A stretch of DNA of 64,000 bases from Vulcanimicrobiota bacterium (lineage in GTDB: Bacteria; Vulcanimicrobiota; Vulcanimicrobiia; Eremiobacterales; Eremiobacteraceae), in assembly GCA_013290125.1 (NCBI GenBank), contig JABCYQ010000010.1, forward strand, positions 1-64,000, read 5' to 3'. Shown here piece after piece: positions 8,546-17,786 of this stretch; position 1 is the stretch's first letter, and each line of letters opens with the position of its first letter. The notes beneath the pieces are model-generated. The model ran no database searches. It saw only the letters and a program-made list of their open reading frames with translations, and was not told the origin of the DNA. Made by a program: the position numbers and the translations under genes.

Positions 8546-9712
8546 CTAAACCGCTTGCGAGACCTTGCCGGGAACGCTCGTGCGTAACGCCTCTAAGACG
8601 TCCGCGACGTCGGCATCGTTCATGCCCGGGAACAGCGGCAGCGAGATCAGCCGCTGCCACAGAGCCTCTGTGACGGGCACGTCGGCTTTGAGCCGTTTGT
8701 GCGCCGTGAAGTGGTGGCTCGGGATGTAGTGGACGCTCGTGCCGATGTTCTTGGCCTTGAGTTCTTCGATGAGGCGATCGCGCCCGATGCCGGCTTCGGC
8801 TTCGTCCACTAATATCGGGAACATGCACCAGCTATGACGGTCCTTCGGGCCGAGATCGCCGAGACCGCCCACTGAAATGCCGGGGATCTGTTCCACGCCG
8901 GCTATGAATTTTTGCGCGATCTCGTCGCGCCGTCGCTGCATCTTGTCGAGTTTCTTCAATTGAGAGATGCCGAGCGCAGCAGCCAGGTCGGGCATGTTGT
9001 CCTTGTAGCCATGCTCGACGATGTCGTAGCGCCACGAACCCGCCGACGTGTAGCGTTTCCACGCGTCGCGGTCCATCCCGTGCAGTGCGAGTATGCGGAC
9101 GCGCTCCATCAGCTCGTCGTCGTTGGTCAAGAACATGCCGCCCTCTGCGGACGTCACATTCTTCGTCGCGTAAAAACTGTAAGCTGCCGCGTCGGCACGC
9201 GTCCCCGACCACTGCCCGTCGTCGAGCATCCCGATAGCGAGCGCGGCGTCCTCGAAGACTTTGATTCCGCGCGGCTTCGCCCACGCGACGATAGGCGCGG
9301 CGTTCGCCGGCCTTCCCGCGTAGTGCATGGTCATGATGATCTTCGTGCGCGGCGTCACCACGCGCTCGATCGTCTCGACCGACAGGCAGAGCGTCTTCGG
9401 GTCCACGTCGCAGAACACGGGCGTGGCGCCGATCTGCACCGCGCAGTTGGCGCCCGCGACAAAGCTCAGGCTCGGCATCACGATCTCATCGCCTTCGCCC
9501 GCGCCGAGCGCCAAGAACCCCAAATGAATGGCCGCGGTGCAGCTGTTGAGCGCCACCGCATGCTTGACGCCGGCGGCCGCGCCGAACAGCTGCTCGAACT
9601 CGCGGACCTTTGGACCGGTCGTGAGCCAGCCGCGCGACAGCGTGTCGGTGACAGCTGCGATGTCGTCTTGTTCGATATACGGCCGGCAGTAGGGCAAGAA
9701 CTCAGCGCGCAT
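8546..9712 (-). CDS. DegT/DnrJ/EryC1/StrS-family PLP-dependent sugar aminotransferase
   Basis: 388 residues from ATG 9712, two bases after the stop of the O-antigen ligase gene (TAG-C-ATG arrangement). It is a full-length nucleotide-sugar aminotransferase of the ArnB/PglE/PseC type. RGWLTTGPKVREFE opens the N-terminus, EDAA at 154-157 contains the PLP-ring Asp155, and Lys184 in YATKNVTSAEGG is the Schiff-base lysine. Members transaminate 4-keto-6-deoxy UDP-sugars using glutamate. The 4,6-dehydratase encoded four genes upstream would supply such a substrate, so a UDP-4-amino-4,6-dideoxy-HexNAc product (bacillosamine precursor) is a reasonable inference. EDAAL replaces the more usual EDAAH. Confidence 0.92.
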   Translation of the reverse strand: MRAEFLPYCRPYIEQDDIAAVTDTLSRGWLTTGPKVREFEQLFGAAAGVKHAVALNSCTAAIHLGFLALGAGEGDEIVMPSLSFVAGANCAVQIGATPVFCDVDPKTLCLSVETIERVVTPRTKIIMTMHYAGRPANAAPIVAWAKPRGIKVFEDAALAIGMLDDGQWSGTRADAAAYSFYATKNVTSAEGGMFLTNDDELMERVRILALHGMDRDAWKRYTSAGSWRYDIVEHGYKDNMPDLAAALGISQLKKLDKMQRRRDEIAQKFIAGVEQIPGISVGGLGDLGPKDRHSWCMFPILVDEAEAGIGRDRLIEELKAKNIGTSVHYIPSHHFTAHKRLKADVPVTEALWQRLISLPLFPGMNDADVADVLEALRTSVPGKVSQAV

Positions 9713-9713
9713 G

Positions 9714-11234
9714 CTACGGGATCCTCTCGAGTATTGGCGGTGGCGGCAAAGTTGAAAGTTTTGGCGGGCCGGCCCTTTCGTCGACGACGATCGACGCACG
9801 CTCGGCTCGTAGCACCCCGCTCGACATGGTGCGCGCAGCGAGCACGAGCGCGAACATCCACCACGTGAACTTCTGGTGCATGATGTGCACGAACAGCGCA
9901 TTGACGAACGTACCGAGGACGCCGCCTTCGATCATGATGCGCATGTCGTACAGGCGGTGACCCTTCGGGATGAAGTCCACCGCTTTGAACGTATACCACC
10001 ACCCGAGGCACAGAAAGATCGTGCCAACGACGCCGAGCTCGACCACGACTTCGAGCAAGATGTTGTGCGGCCCGCGGTTCCAGTTCGTGTAGAACGTGTT
10101 CCAAACGGTGAGGAAATACTTGTTGTACACCGTGGCGAAATTGTCGATGCCCGCGCCGAACAGCCAGTAGTGCTTCGCGGCGACGATGCCGACTTTCCAG
10201 ATCGGGATGCGCCCGGAACCGCCGTTGTCTGCGCCGGTCCGGTCAGGCGAGATGAAGCGCGCCCAGACGCTCGGATACACGAGGCTGACCAGCAGGCCGC
10301 AGACCGTGACGAACGTGAGCTGCGCGCGATAGCGGTTCTTCCAGAAGAAATATCCGATCGTCGCGGCATCTGCCACGATCGCGCCGCGCGATCCCACCAC
10401 GTACTGACCCACCATGAGGATCGCAAAGGCGCCGAGGTACATGACCTTCTTAAAGCCCCAGCGCTCGCGCAGCGCGGCCATGACGACCGCGCCGATCGGA
10501 AAGACCATCGAGGCCGCGAAGTAGTCGGAGGACAGGTGATTGCCCTCGGTGTCGAAGTGCCCTTTGAGGCGACCCTGGTTCATGAATTGGCCGCTGGAAA
10601 AGACGATCGCGCCGAAGATCGCGGCGATGCACGACCCGATGATGAACGCCGTCAGCATCAATTTGAACTCGTCTTCGTCCACCGGCACGATGATGAAGGC
10701 GAGATAGAGCGCGACGAGCATCACGAGCGTCGCGTAATACGAAAGGACGTTGACGTCCGCGCTCACGGCCCAGAGCAGCGACGCCGTCGACCAGATGAAA
10801 TAGCCGATCCACATCGTGGCCGAGATGCCGGGATTCACCACGCGGCGCTTGCGCGCTATCCAGAAGAGGATGGCCAAGAGCGCCATGCCGCCGGCCAGCT
10901 TTGTGACGCTGCCGCCGGACGTGAGGTTCAGGTACGAGTCGGACGGCACGAGAAGCGCGTAGAATGCGACGGGGAATAACCACGGACGCTTGATGCTGAA
11001 GATCAGCGCGGGCGGGATGAAGATGATCGAGATCGCCATGGCGATGCCGGTCTTTGTGCCGCAGTAGCCGGCCAGCATGCCGAATGCGATGGTGCAGCCT
11101 TGATCGCCGAGCGCCAGTTGAAACGCGCACGCGAGTAGATAGACAAACACGCCGACCGCTGCGCCAAGCGCGACCCAGCCCCAGACCGACAACTTCGGGA
11201 TTGGCGTGGGACCGAGCACCGGCAGATAGATCAT
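9714..11234 (-). CDS. O-antigen ligase/polymerase (Wzy/WaaL-type) membrane protein
   Basis: 506 residues from ATG 11234, which overlaps the stop of the upstream glycosyltransferase (ATGA). It is highly hydrophobic with roughly ten to twelve membrane segments. The Wzy_C-like region holds the large periplasmic loop with the GSGRIPIWKVG segment and WLFGAGIDNF, followed by RGPHNILLEVVVELGVVG, where the histidine is the residue typically conserved in O-antigen ligases. It would polymerise lipid-linked repeats or ligate the glycan at the periplasmic face. An upstream in-frame extension of 12 residues is possible but unlikely given the coupling overlap. Confidence 0.88.
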   Translation of the reverse strand: MIYLPVLGPTPIPKLSVWGWVALGAAVGVFVYLLACAFQLALGDQGCTIAFGMLAGYCGTKTGIAMAISIIFIPPALIFSIKRPWLFPVAFYALLVPSDSYLNLTSGGSVTKLAGGMALLAILFWIARKRRVVNPGISATMWIGYFIWSTASLLWAVSADVNVLSYYATLVMLVALYLAFIIVPVDEDEFKLMLTAFIIGSCIAAIFGAIVFSSGQFMNQGRLKGHFDTEGNHLSSDYFAASMVFPIGAVVMAALRERWGFKKVMYLGAFAILMVGQYVVGSRGAIVADAATIGYFFWKNRYRAQLTFVTVCGLLVSLVYPSVWARFISPDRTGADNGGSGRIPIWKVGIVAAKHYWLFGAGIDNFATVYNKYFLTVWNTFYTNWNRGPHNILLEVVVELGVVGTIFLCLGWWYTFKAVDFIPKGHRLYDMRIMIEGGVLGTFVNALFVHIMHQKFTWWMFALVLAARTMSSGVLRAERASIVVDERAGPPKLSTLPPPPILERIP

Positions 11235-12190
11235 CGCGCCGATCCTCTGGACGTCGCCGCTCGCGCGCACTTCATCAATTCGCGCCGAATCGCCACGCGC
11301 GCGCCTTCACCCGAAAACCGCGAAATCACGAACTCCCTGCCGGTGAGATTCGGCGCTAGTTCGCCCATCCGCAGTCGCGTGCGCAGTTCACGAAGATGTG
11401 CGGCGGCCTCGTTCTCCGTCTGCGCGAGGCGCGACGCTTCGAACGGTTGATTCCAGATGACTTCTCGCCCGTGGTTGAGCGCTTCGAGAACCATGAACGA
11501 CAGGCCATCGTGCTGAGGCATCCGCAAAAGAACGTGCGAGCGCGCGTAGACCGCGTCCATGTCGATCTGGTGGCCGAGAAAAGTGACGTTGCCGGGTGCG
11601 GAGCGGCCGGCGCCTTCGCTGCCGACGATGAGGAACTTCGTGTCGGCGAAGCGCTCGGCTAGCGAGAGGACGACCTCGCCCCCGTAGAATTCGAATTTGA
11701 CGCTCGGAAGATATGCGAGCACTGTTAACGGTTCGGAAGGCATCGGTCGCAATTCGACGGGGTTCAGCGCGCTGAGCGGAAATTGTTTGGCGGCTATGCC
11801 GGCGTGACGAAGTTCTTCGACGAGCTTTGCAGATACCGCCCAGTCTTCGACGAGTCCGGTCGCATGCTGCTCGATCACGCGAGATTCGCGCGCGCGCAGG
11901 ACGTCGCTTCCGACCCAATGCTTGATGACCCGGCGGCGCACGGCTTTACAGACGTCGAATATGTGCGGACGGACGAAAGGCCCGCCCCCGACTTGGTACA
12001 CGACGTCGCAAAACGGCACGCGCAAAGCCGAGAATCGCCCGTAGACGCAACGCAGATTCTCGTCACCCAACGTCTGAACCAGCGGTTTCGCTAATCGCGG
12101 AAAGCCCAACAGCAAGACCGTCGACTGTCGCGAGCCGGTTGCCGCCAACGCGGACCTGCTGCTATCCGAGATGTCCGAGGACGCCATCAT
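11231..12190 (-). CDS. Glycosyltransferase, GT-B fold (GT4-like)
   Basis: 319 residues from ATG 12190 (ATGATG; the second ATG at 12187 is also possible), overlapping the upstream dehydrogenase stop. The N-terminal half is short and divergent (VLLLGFPRLAKPL, KHWVGSDVLRA). The C-terminal half has the GT-B donor pattern: LTVLAYLPSVKFEFYGG, KFLIVGSEGAG, NVTFLGHQIDMDAVYARSHVLL, then GLSFMVLEALNHGREVIW in place of the standard GT4 EX7E segment (E-A-L-N-H-G). It probably adds one residue of the repeat unit in the cytoplasm. Sugar specificity cannot be inferred. Confidence 0.75.
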   Translation of the reverse strand: MMASSDISDSSRSALAATGSRQSTVLLLGFPRLAKPLVQTLGDENLRCVYGRFSALRVPFCDVVYQVGGGPFVRPHIFDVCKAVRRRVIKHWVGSDVLRARESRVIEQHATGLVEDWAVSAKLVEELRHAGIAAKQFPLSALNPVELRPMPSEPLTVLAYLPSVKFEFYGGEVVLSLAERFADTKFLIVGSEGAGRSAPGNVTFLGHQIDMDAVYARSHVLLRMPQHDGLSFMVLEALNHGREVIWNQPFEASRLAQTENEAAAHLRELRTRLRMGELAPNLTGREFVISRFSGEGARVAIRRELMKCARAATSRGSAR

Positions 12191-13530
12191 AATAGGACGA
12201 TCTTCTCCCGATCGTGCTCGACGTGGCGAGTGGCGTTGCGCGAATCCAAGATGGAGGTCGCGTGGGTCGCGATCGAATCCCAATCGGTCTCGTCGTGGTC
12301 GGTCATGATGCACACGCAATCGGCGGCGCCTAAGCGCTCCGGCGTCAGCGGAACCGAATGCCTCAAGCGGCCGTTCCGATCGCGAAAACTCGGCACATGC
12401 GGGTCGTGATACGTCACGATGGCTCGATCCGCCTCGAACAAATACATGCATTTCAGAGCAGGTGATTCCTGCCAATCGTCAACGTTCTTCTTGTACGCCA
12501 TACCGATGAGCAGGATGTTCGCATCGCGCATCGGCTTACCGCTCGAGTTGAGCTGGCGGATGACCTTCTCGCGGACGAACTGCGGCATGAGAATGTTGAT
12601 CTCGGCCGCAAGCTCCGAAAAACGCAGATGGAAATCGTGCTGGCGCGCCGCCCACGCGAGATAGAACGGGTCCAGCGGGATCCAGTGTCCGCCCACGCCG
12701 GGTCCGGGATCGAAGCGCATGATGCCGTACGGTTTGGTGGCCGACGCGTCGATGACTTCCCAGACGTTGATGCCGAGTTTGTCGCACAGAAGTGCGAGCT
12801 CGTTCACGAGCGCGATGTTGACCGCGCGAAACGTGTTCTCGAACACCTTCGTGATCTCGGCGACTTTCGGACTTGAGACCGCGATGACTTCCGGAATCGT
12901 CTGCTTGTAGAACGTCGTTGCGACGTCCAGACAGGCGGGCGTCAACGCACCGACGATCTTGTTCACGTTCAGTGCGCTCAACTCGACGTTGCCGGGGTCC
13001 GAGCGCACCGGCGAGAACGCGAGAAAGTAATCCTCGCCAGCTTTCAGGCCAGACGTGTCGAAGATCGGTCGCAGCACGTCTTCCGTGAGACCGGGATACG
13101 TCGTGCTTTCGAGCGTTATGAGTCGGCCGGGCAGCAATTGCGCGGCGATCAGTTCTCCGGTGCGCCGGACGAACGATGTGTCCGGGTCTTTGCTCGCGGT
13201 GACGGGCGTCGGCACGCAGATGACGATCACGTCGAAGTCGCGGATCGAATCGAAGTCGGTGGTGGCGGTCAGCTTCCCGCTCGCGACGGCGGACGCGAGA
13301 TCATCGTCGCGGACGTCGCGGAGATAGTTCAGACCTTTGGTGAGTTGCGCGACGCGGATATGATCGTGGTCAACGCCGACGACATCGAAGCCCGCTTTCG
13401 CGTGGGCGACGGCAAGCGGTAGGCCGATGAAACCGATGCCAATGACGCCCACGCGCGCCGTGCGCGCGATGATCCGCTGCTTCAGCAGCTCGCGATGATC
13501 GGGGCGACCTATCGTCTCAAGCGCCTGCAT
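12187..13530 (-). CDS. Nucleotide-sugar dehydrogenase (WbpA/TviB-like) with catalytic Glu and Cys replaced
   Basis: 447 residues from ATG 13530, which has a GGGAG Shine-Dalgarno; an in-frame start at 13593 would overlap the upstream gene by 77 bases. The fold is intact: VGVIGIGFIGLPLA NAD loop, VPTPV, ESTTYPGLTED, the KVFENTFRAVNIALVNELA helix with the catalytic Lys and Asn, and a C-terminal AYKKNVDDWQESP. However, the usual catalytic SPER motif reads SPVR (Val175, GTG) and the nucleophile motif GPGVGGHC reads GPGVGGHW (Trp283, TGG). Both changes are one base from the expected codon. The paralogue at 20227-21519 keeps Glu and Cys. Full four-electron oxidation to a uronic acid is therefore doubtful. 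Confidence 0.85.
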   Translation of the reverse strand: MQALETIGRPDHRELLKQRIIARTARVGVIGIGFIGLPLAVAHAKAGFDVVGVDHDHIRVAQLTKGLNYLRDVRDDDLASAVASGKLTATTDFDSIRDFDVIVICVPTPVTASKDPDTSFVRRTGELIAAQLLPGRLITLESTTYPGLTEDVLRPIFDTSGLKAGEDYFLAFSPVRSDPGNVELSALNVNKIVGALTPACLDVATTFYKQTIPEVIAVSSPKVAEITKVFENTFRAVNIALVNELALLCDKLGINVWEVIDASATKPYGIMRFDPGPGVGGHWIPLDPFYLAWAARQHDFHLRFSELAAEINILMPQFVREKVIRQLNSSGKPMRDANILLIGMAYKKNVDDWQESPALKCMYLFEADRAIVTYHDPHVPSFRDRNGRLRHSVPLTPERLGAADCVCIMTDHDETDWDSIATHATSILDSRNATRHVEHDREKIVLL

Positions 13531-15523
13531 CTGCCGCTCCCGCGAGGTCGGCCGCTTCGGACGCTTCGCCGTCGCCGCTCGAAAGAGTGACATGGGCCGC
13601 GCCGTTGCGCGCGGTCTCCACAGGGGCCATCTGCGCCATGCTTCCGTTGCGGTCGCCGATCAAGTGCGGGCTCGGCGTATAGGACGGCACGAGCACGCCC
13701 ATCAATTTGACGACCGTCTCCGGATCGGGAGTGCGGACGGCAAGATCGAGCCTGCCAATCGTGTCCGAAAGCCGATCGTATTCGATCCGTTCCTGCTGCG
13801 CCATGAAGAGGCGTTCGTTGATCGTGGGATTCTCGCGCTCGCGCGCGGTGAGCATCTCTTCGAAAAGTTTTTCCCCGGGCCGGATGCCGGTGAAGACGAT
13901 GTCCACGTCTTCGTACGGGCGCAGGCCGGAAAGGCGGATCAAGTTTTCCGCGAGCTCCACGACCCGCACCGGCTCGCCCATGTCCATGACGAACACCTGG
14001 CCGTCGCGGCCGATCGCCATCGCTTCCAACACGAGCGTGACGGCTTCGGGGATCGTCATGAAGTAGCGAACCATGTCCGGATGCGTGACGGTGAGCGGCG
14101 ATCCGCTCTCGAGCTGGCGCTTGAACGTGTGGACGACACTGCCCCGGCTGCCGAGCACGTTGCCGAACCGGACCGAGACGAACTCCGTTCCAGTGCGGCC
14201 TTCAAAAGCTTGGCAGATGAGCTCGGCAGCGCGCTTCGTCGCGCCCATCATGCTGCTCGGGTTCACGGCCTTATCGGTGGAGATCATCACAAATTTCGCG
14301 ACGCCGCTTGCGGCGGCCGCAAGCGCGAGCACTTGCGTGCCGAGCACGTTGTTGCGCACAGCCTCGCAGACGTTGTCCTCGACGATCGGCACGTGTTTGT
14401 GAGCGGCGGCATGGAAGACGATGTGCGGGCGGAACCGCGCGAACGTGCGCCGCACTCGAGCCGCATCGGCGACGTCGGCGACGATGATGCGCGTGCGCGT
14501 GAAGCCGAGGCTCGAGCGCAATTCTTGGTCGATAGCGAAAAGACTGTTCTCGCCGTGGCCGAGGAGCAGCAGCAGTTTCGGTTCGAACGCCGCGATCTGG
14601 CGGCAGAGCTCGCTGCCGATCGAGCCGCCGGCGCCGGTGACGAGCACGATCTGGTTGCGCAGATGCGGCGCCGCGAGCTTCGCATCGATCGTCACGCGCT
14701 TGCGCCGCAGCAGATCCTCGAGGCTCACGTCGCGCAGGCGTCCGACTTGGATCGTGCCCATGAGCATCTCCGCGACCTCGGGCAGGACCTTGACCACGAT
14801 CCGCCCGCCGTCGGGCGCCGCGACTGTCGCGCACATGTCGTTGATGTCGCGAACGCGCTCGCGCGAGACATTGGTCGCCGCTATGATGACGCATTCCGCT
14901 TCAAACCGGTTGATGATCTCCGCGAGCCGGTCCACCGCGCCGACCACCGCGACGCCTTCGACGCTCTTGCGGACCGGTGAATCATCGACGCAGCCCACGA
15001 TATCGAATGGAAGATCTTCGCGCGCGGCGGTAAGCCGGATGAGGGCCGACGCAGCGTCCTTCGATCCCACGACGAGCGTGCGCTTGGCATGGGGTTTTCT
15101 ATTGCGGACGACTGGAGCGGTCTCAGCACCGCGACGGACACGAACCGCCGGGCGGATCGCGACGAAAAGCGCGCCCGCGAGTATGGCGGAGAGCGGAGTC
15201 CACGCGAAATTCATCGCCGGACTGAGCGCGATCAGGAATCCGGTCGCCGCCGCTACGCCGAGGAGCGTGAGGAGCGCGCGCATCGCAGGCCGCGACGTCA
15301 GCCCGTGGAGGCGTTCAAATCCTAAGGTGATGAGCGCGAGGACGACCGCTGGAAAAATGACCGAAAGAGCGACCGCTGCTGCCGTCGGCGCGATCTTCGT
15401 CCCCGTCAGAATGCCGGCCGCCGCGAATGCGCCGACCGCGACGAGCACGTCGAACCCGAACTTGACGAGGGCGCGTGACCGGTCGAATTCCGGTCTCCCG
15501 CCGCCGTCTAAGGTCGCCGACAC
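13517..15523 (-). CDS. Membrane-anchored UDP-HexNAc 4,6-dehydratase (CapD/PglF/WbpM family)
   Basis: 668 residues from a GTG at 15523. Four N-terminal membrane helices (about residues 18-130) are followed by a CoA/NAD-binding-like domain (TLVVGSKDAASALIR near 150) and a full SDR dehydratase domain from about 290. That domain contains VLVTGAGGSIGSELCRQI, HAAAHKHVPIVE, NNVLGT and FVMISTDKAVNPSSMMGATKR. The catalytic Tyr of ordinary SDRs is Met here (S-M-K), as is normal for the long WbpM/PglF branch. It would convert UDP-GlcNAc to its 4-keto-6-deoxy derivative, feeding the DegT aminotransferase. It overlaps the next gene by 14 bases. Low-complexity acidic/Ala tail. Confidence 0.93.
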   Translation of the reverse strand: MSATLDGGGRPEFDRSRALVKFGFDVLVAVGAFAAAGILTGTKIAPTAAAVALSVIFPAVVLALITLGFERLHGLTSRPAMRALLTLLGVAAATGFLIALSPAMNFAWTPLSAILAGALFVAIRPAVRVRRGAETAPVVRNRKPHAKRTLVVGSKDAASALIRLTAAREDLPFDIVGCVDDSPVRKSVEGVAVVGAVDRLAEIINRFEAECVIIAATNVSRERVRDINDMCATVAAPDGGRIVVKVLPEVAEMLMGTIQVGRLRDVSLEDLLRRKRVTIDAKLAAPHLRNQIVLVTGAGGSIGSELCRQIAAFEPKLLLLLGHGENSLFAIDQELRSSLGFTRTRIIVADVADAARVRRTFARFRPHIVFHAAAHKHVPIVEDNVCEAVRNNVLGTQVLALAAAASGVAKFVMISTDKAVNPSSMMGATKRAAELICQAFEGRTGTEFVSVRFGNVLGSRGSVVHTFKRQLESGSPLTVTHPDMVRYFMTIPEAVTLVLEAMAIGRDGQVFVMDMGEPVRVVELAENLIRLSGLRPYEDVDIVFTGIRPGEKLFEEMLTARERENPTINERLFMAQQERIEYDRLSDTIGRLDLAVRTPDPETVVKLMGVLVPSYTPSPHLIGDRNGSMAQMAPVETARNGAAHVTLSSGDGEASEAADLAGAADAGA

Positions 15524-15554
15524 GTGTTATGCATCTTTGCTGCTCGCGCGCCGG

Positions 15555-17705
15555 TCAGTTTTCGAGATCGCCGGTCAGCGGCACGGTTGCCGCCGTCGCC
15601 GCTTCGAGCATGTAGCCAGGGTAGCCGGTCGTGGCCGGAGCGCGATTCATCACGACGCCCAAGATATTCGATGTCGCCGCGAACTGCAAGCGTTGGATCG
15701 CGCGTTTGGCCGAATCGGTGTCGGTCCGGCCGGCGGCTACGACAAGTACGACGCCGTCGGTCTTTGCCGAGAGCGCGGCAGCGTCGATCACCGGCAAGAG
15801 CGCCGGCGTGTCGAATATGACCATCTGGTAGGTCTCGAGCAAGCCCGCCACGATCTCATCGAAGCGCGCCGACTGGATCAGCTTGACCGGATTGGGCGCG
15901 TGAGCGCCGGACGGCATCAGATCGAGGTTCGCGTAGCGCGTCTTCACGATCACGTCTTGCGGCGTGGCATCGCCGATGACGACGTTCGACAGACCGTTGT
16001 GATTGGAGACGCCCAGCCGGTCGTGCAGCACGCCGCGCCGCATGTCGGCGTCGACGAGCAGAACTCGCGGCCGCATCTCAGCCATCGCGATCGCCGTGCT
16101 GAGCGCGACGGTGGATTTACCATCGCCTTCGGTCGGACTTGTGATGGCGAGCGTGCGCAGCGGCTTGTCCGACGAGAAGCGGATGGCCGTCACGAGTTGG
16201 AGATACGCTTCGATCGTCATCGCGCGCAGCTGCGGGAGCCGCGCTTGCATCCTCTTATCGACGGCTTCGAGATCCGGGATGCTCGTCAAGACCGGCGCGG
16301 GAAGGGCACGTGCGACATCGGCTTCGTCCTTGAGCGTGTTGTCGAAGAAGTCTATGACGAAGACGCCGCTGACGCCGAGAAGCAAGCCCAGCACGAGTCC
16401 GATGCCCATCACGAGGATCCACGACGGCTTCACCGATGCGAACTTCGGATTGGCGGGCTCGGAAACCGCGACGTCGGAAAGCGCAAGGGTCTTCGCGACG
16501 AGCGCGTCGTTGTAGTGCTGACGAAGCGACGAGTAGACGCCTTCGGCGAGCTGCGCGTCGCGCTGCAGATTCGCAAGCGTCTGACTGGTGGACGGCAGCT
16601 GCCGGACCTGAGCTTCGTTGTGCTGCTGCTGGCTGCGCAGCGCGATGAGCTGCTGTTCGTCGCCCGCGATCTGCGTGCGCAGGCTAGCGGCTTGCTGGTC
16701 GAGCGTCTGCGCGACCGGATTCGGCACGATCGTGTTCGATGCCACGTACGTGGGCGGCTGCGAAGACAACTCTTTTTGGAGTTGGGATTCTTGCTGTTCG
16801 AGCGCCTGCACAGTGGGGTGAGCTTCTGTATACTGTTTGCGCGCGTAGTCGAGCTGCACGCGGACCTGCGAGAGCTGCTGCTGCAGCTGCGTGACCACCG
16901 GATTCTGCTGCACGGTCGTGCCGCCGACCATCGTGCGCGCGCCTGCATCGAGCTGGCCCATCACGTTGCCGAGAGCGGCTTGCGCCTGCTGCTGATCGAC
17001 TTCCACTTGCGCGATGCGCGTGGCGGTGTCGGTGTACTGACCGACCGTCGCCTGAGTCTGCGCCGTCACGTCGGCGATGGCGTGCGTGTTCTGAAATGCG
17101 TTGAGCGCTGAGTCGGCCTTCGTCATGGTCGCTTGCGCGATCGGGATCTGCGTCGAGAGGTACTGCATCTCCGTGACCGACTGATTGGCGATGAGTCCAC
17201 GCTGCTTGTCGATCAGCACTTTGGCGAATTCATTCGCGATGTTCGCCGACATGTCACGCGTGGACCACGTGCTCTGCAGCGTCACGATCTGCGTGTTCGT
17301 GACGGGCGCGACGTAGATGTGGTACTTGAGCAGATCGTACGCATCGATGTGTTTGAGGCCAAGGTTTTGGATGACTTGCGCCGCCACGCTCTTATCCTGC
17401 AGCAGCGTGGCATAGGTCTCGACCGACTGCACGCCGCCGGCGGCGACGAGCGCGTTGAGTACGGGCAGGTCGGTGTTGACGCCCGTGAAGTTCGTGGACG
17501 AGTTGCCGGTGAGAAGCTCGATCTGCGTGACGTACGATTTCGGAAATAGGAACGCGTACACGAGGCAAATCGCGAAGAACACGCCGAAGATCGCCCAAAA
17601 AGTTCTGTTCCGCCGCTTGAGCGTGGCGAAGATCTTGGTGAAGTCGTTCTCTCGCGACTGGTCCGGCAAGGCCGAGATATGGCCGTTGCTGGGCAATTGA
17701 TACAT
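15555..17705 (-). CDS. Wzc/ExoP-like polysaccharide copolymerase with BY-kinase domain
   Basis: 716 residues. A Wzz-type chain-length domain opens with a membrane helix (about residues 37-55). A long periplasmic Gln-rich coiled-coil region (about 180-420) follows, then a second helix (about 430-455). The cytoplasmic kinase domain carries Walker A TSPTEGDGKST, Walker A' LLVDADMRRG and Walker B-like MVIFDTPALLPVIDA. This is the inner-membrane partner of the Wza-like exporter. The C-terminal tail has only two tyrosines (GYPGYM), fewer than the Tyr-rich cluster of E. coli Wzc, so autophosphorylation may be simpler. The LMW-PTP domain of the 2659-4467 protein is a candidate cognate phosphatase (inference). 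Confidence 0.93.
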   Translation of the reverse strand: MYQLPSNGHISALPDQSRENDFTKIFATLKRRNRTFWAIFGVFFAICLVYAFLFPKSYVTQIELLTGNSSTNFTGVNTDLPVLNALVAAGGVQSVETYATLLQDKSVAAQVIQNLGLKHIDAYDLLKYHIYVAPVTNTQIVTLQSTWSTRDMSANIANEFAKVLIDKQRGLIANQSVTEMQYLSTQIPIAQATMTKADSALNAFQNTHAIADVTAQTQATVGQYTDTATRIAQVEVDQQQAQAALGNVMGQLDAGARTMVGGTTVQQNPVVTQLQQQLSQVRVQLDYARKQYTEAHPTVQALEQQESQLQKELSSQPPTYVASNTIVPNPVAQTLDQQAASLRTQIAGDEQQLIALRSQQQHNEAQVRQLPSTSQTLANLQRDAQLAEGVYSSLRQHYNDALVAKTLALSDVAVSEPANPKFASVKPSWILVMGIGLVLGLLLGVSGVFVIDFFDNTLKDEADVARALPAPVLTSIPDLEAVDKRMQARLPQLRAMTIEAYLQLVTAIRFSSDKPLRTLAITSPTEGDGKSTVALSTAIAMAEMRPRVLLVDADMRRGVLHDRLGVSNHNGLSNVVIGDATPQDVIVKTRYANLDLMPSGAHAPNPVKLIQSARFDEIVAGLLETYQMVIFDTPALLPVIDAAALSAKTDGVVLVVAAGRTDTDSAKRAIQRLQFAATSNILGVVMNRAPATTGYPGYMLEAATAATVPLTGDLEN

Positions 17706-17786
17706 GATCGGTCAGGCCTCTCGTTCGTCAGTGACCGGATTGCGAGGCGTCCGTTTCTTCGGCCGCCTCGCAGTCCGCGTGATTGG

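Noticed and set aside
13592-14980. Plus-strand frame of 462 codons across the dehydratase gene
   Set aside because: His/Asp/Arg-rich antisense frame, no family and no Shine-Dalgarno; the opposite strand codes for a clear CapD-type enzyme.
14421-17111. Very long plus-strand open frame (896 codons) antisense to the dehydratase and copolymerase genes
   Set aside because: Composition is Arg/Ser/Thr-rich without any domain, and it mirrors two well-recognised genes on the other strand; GC-rich DNA makes such shadows.
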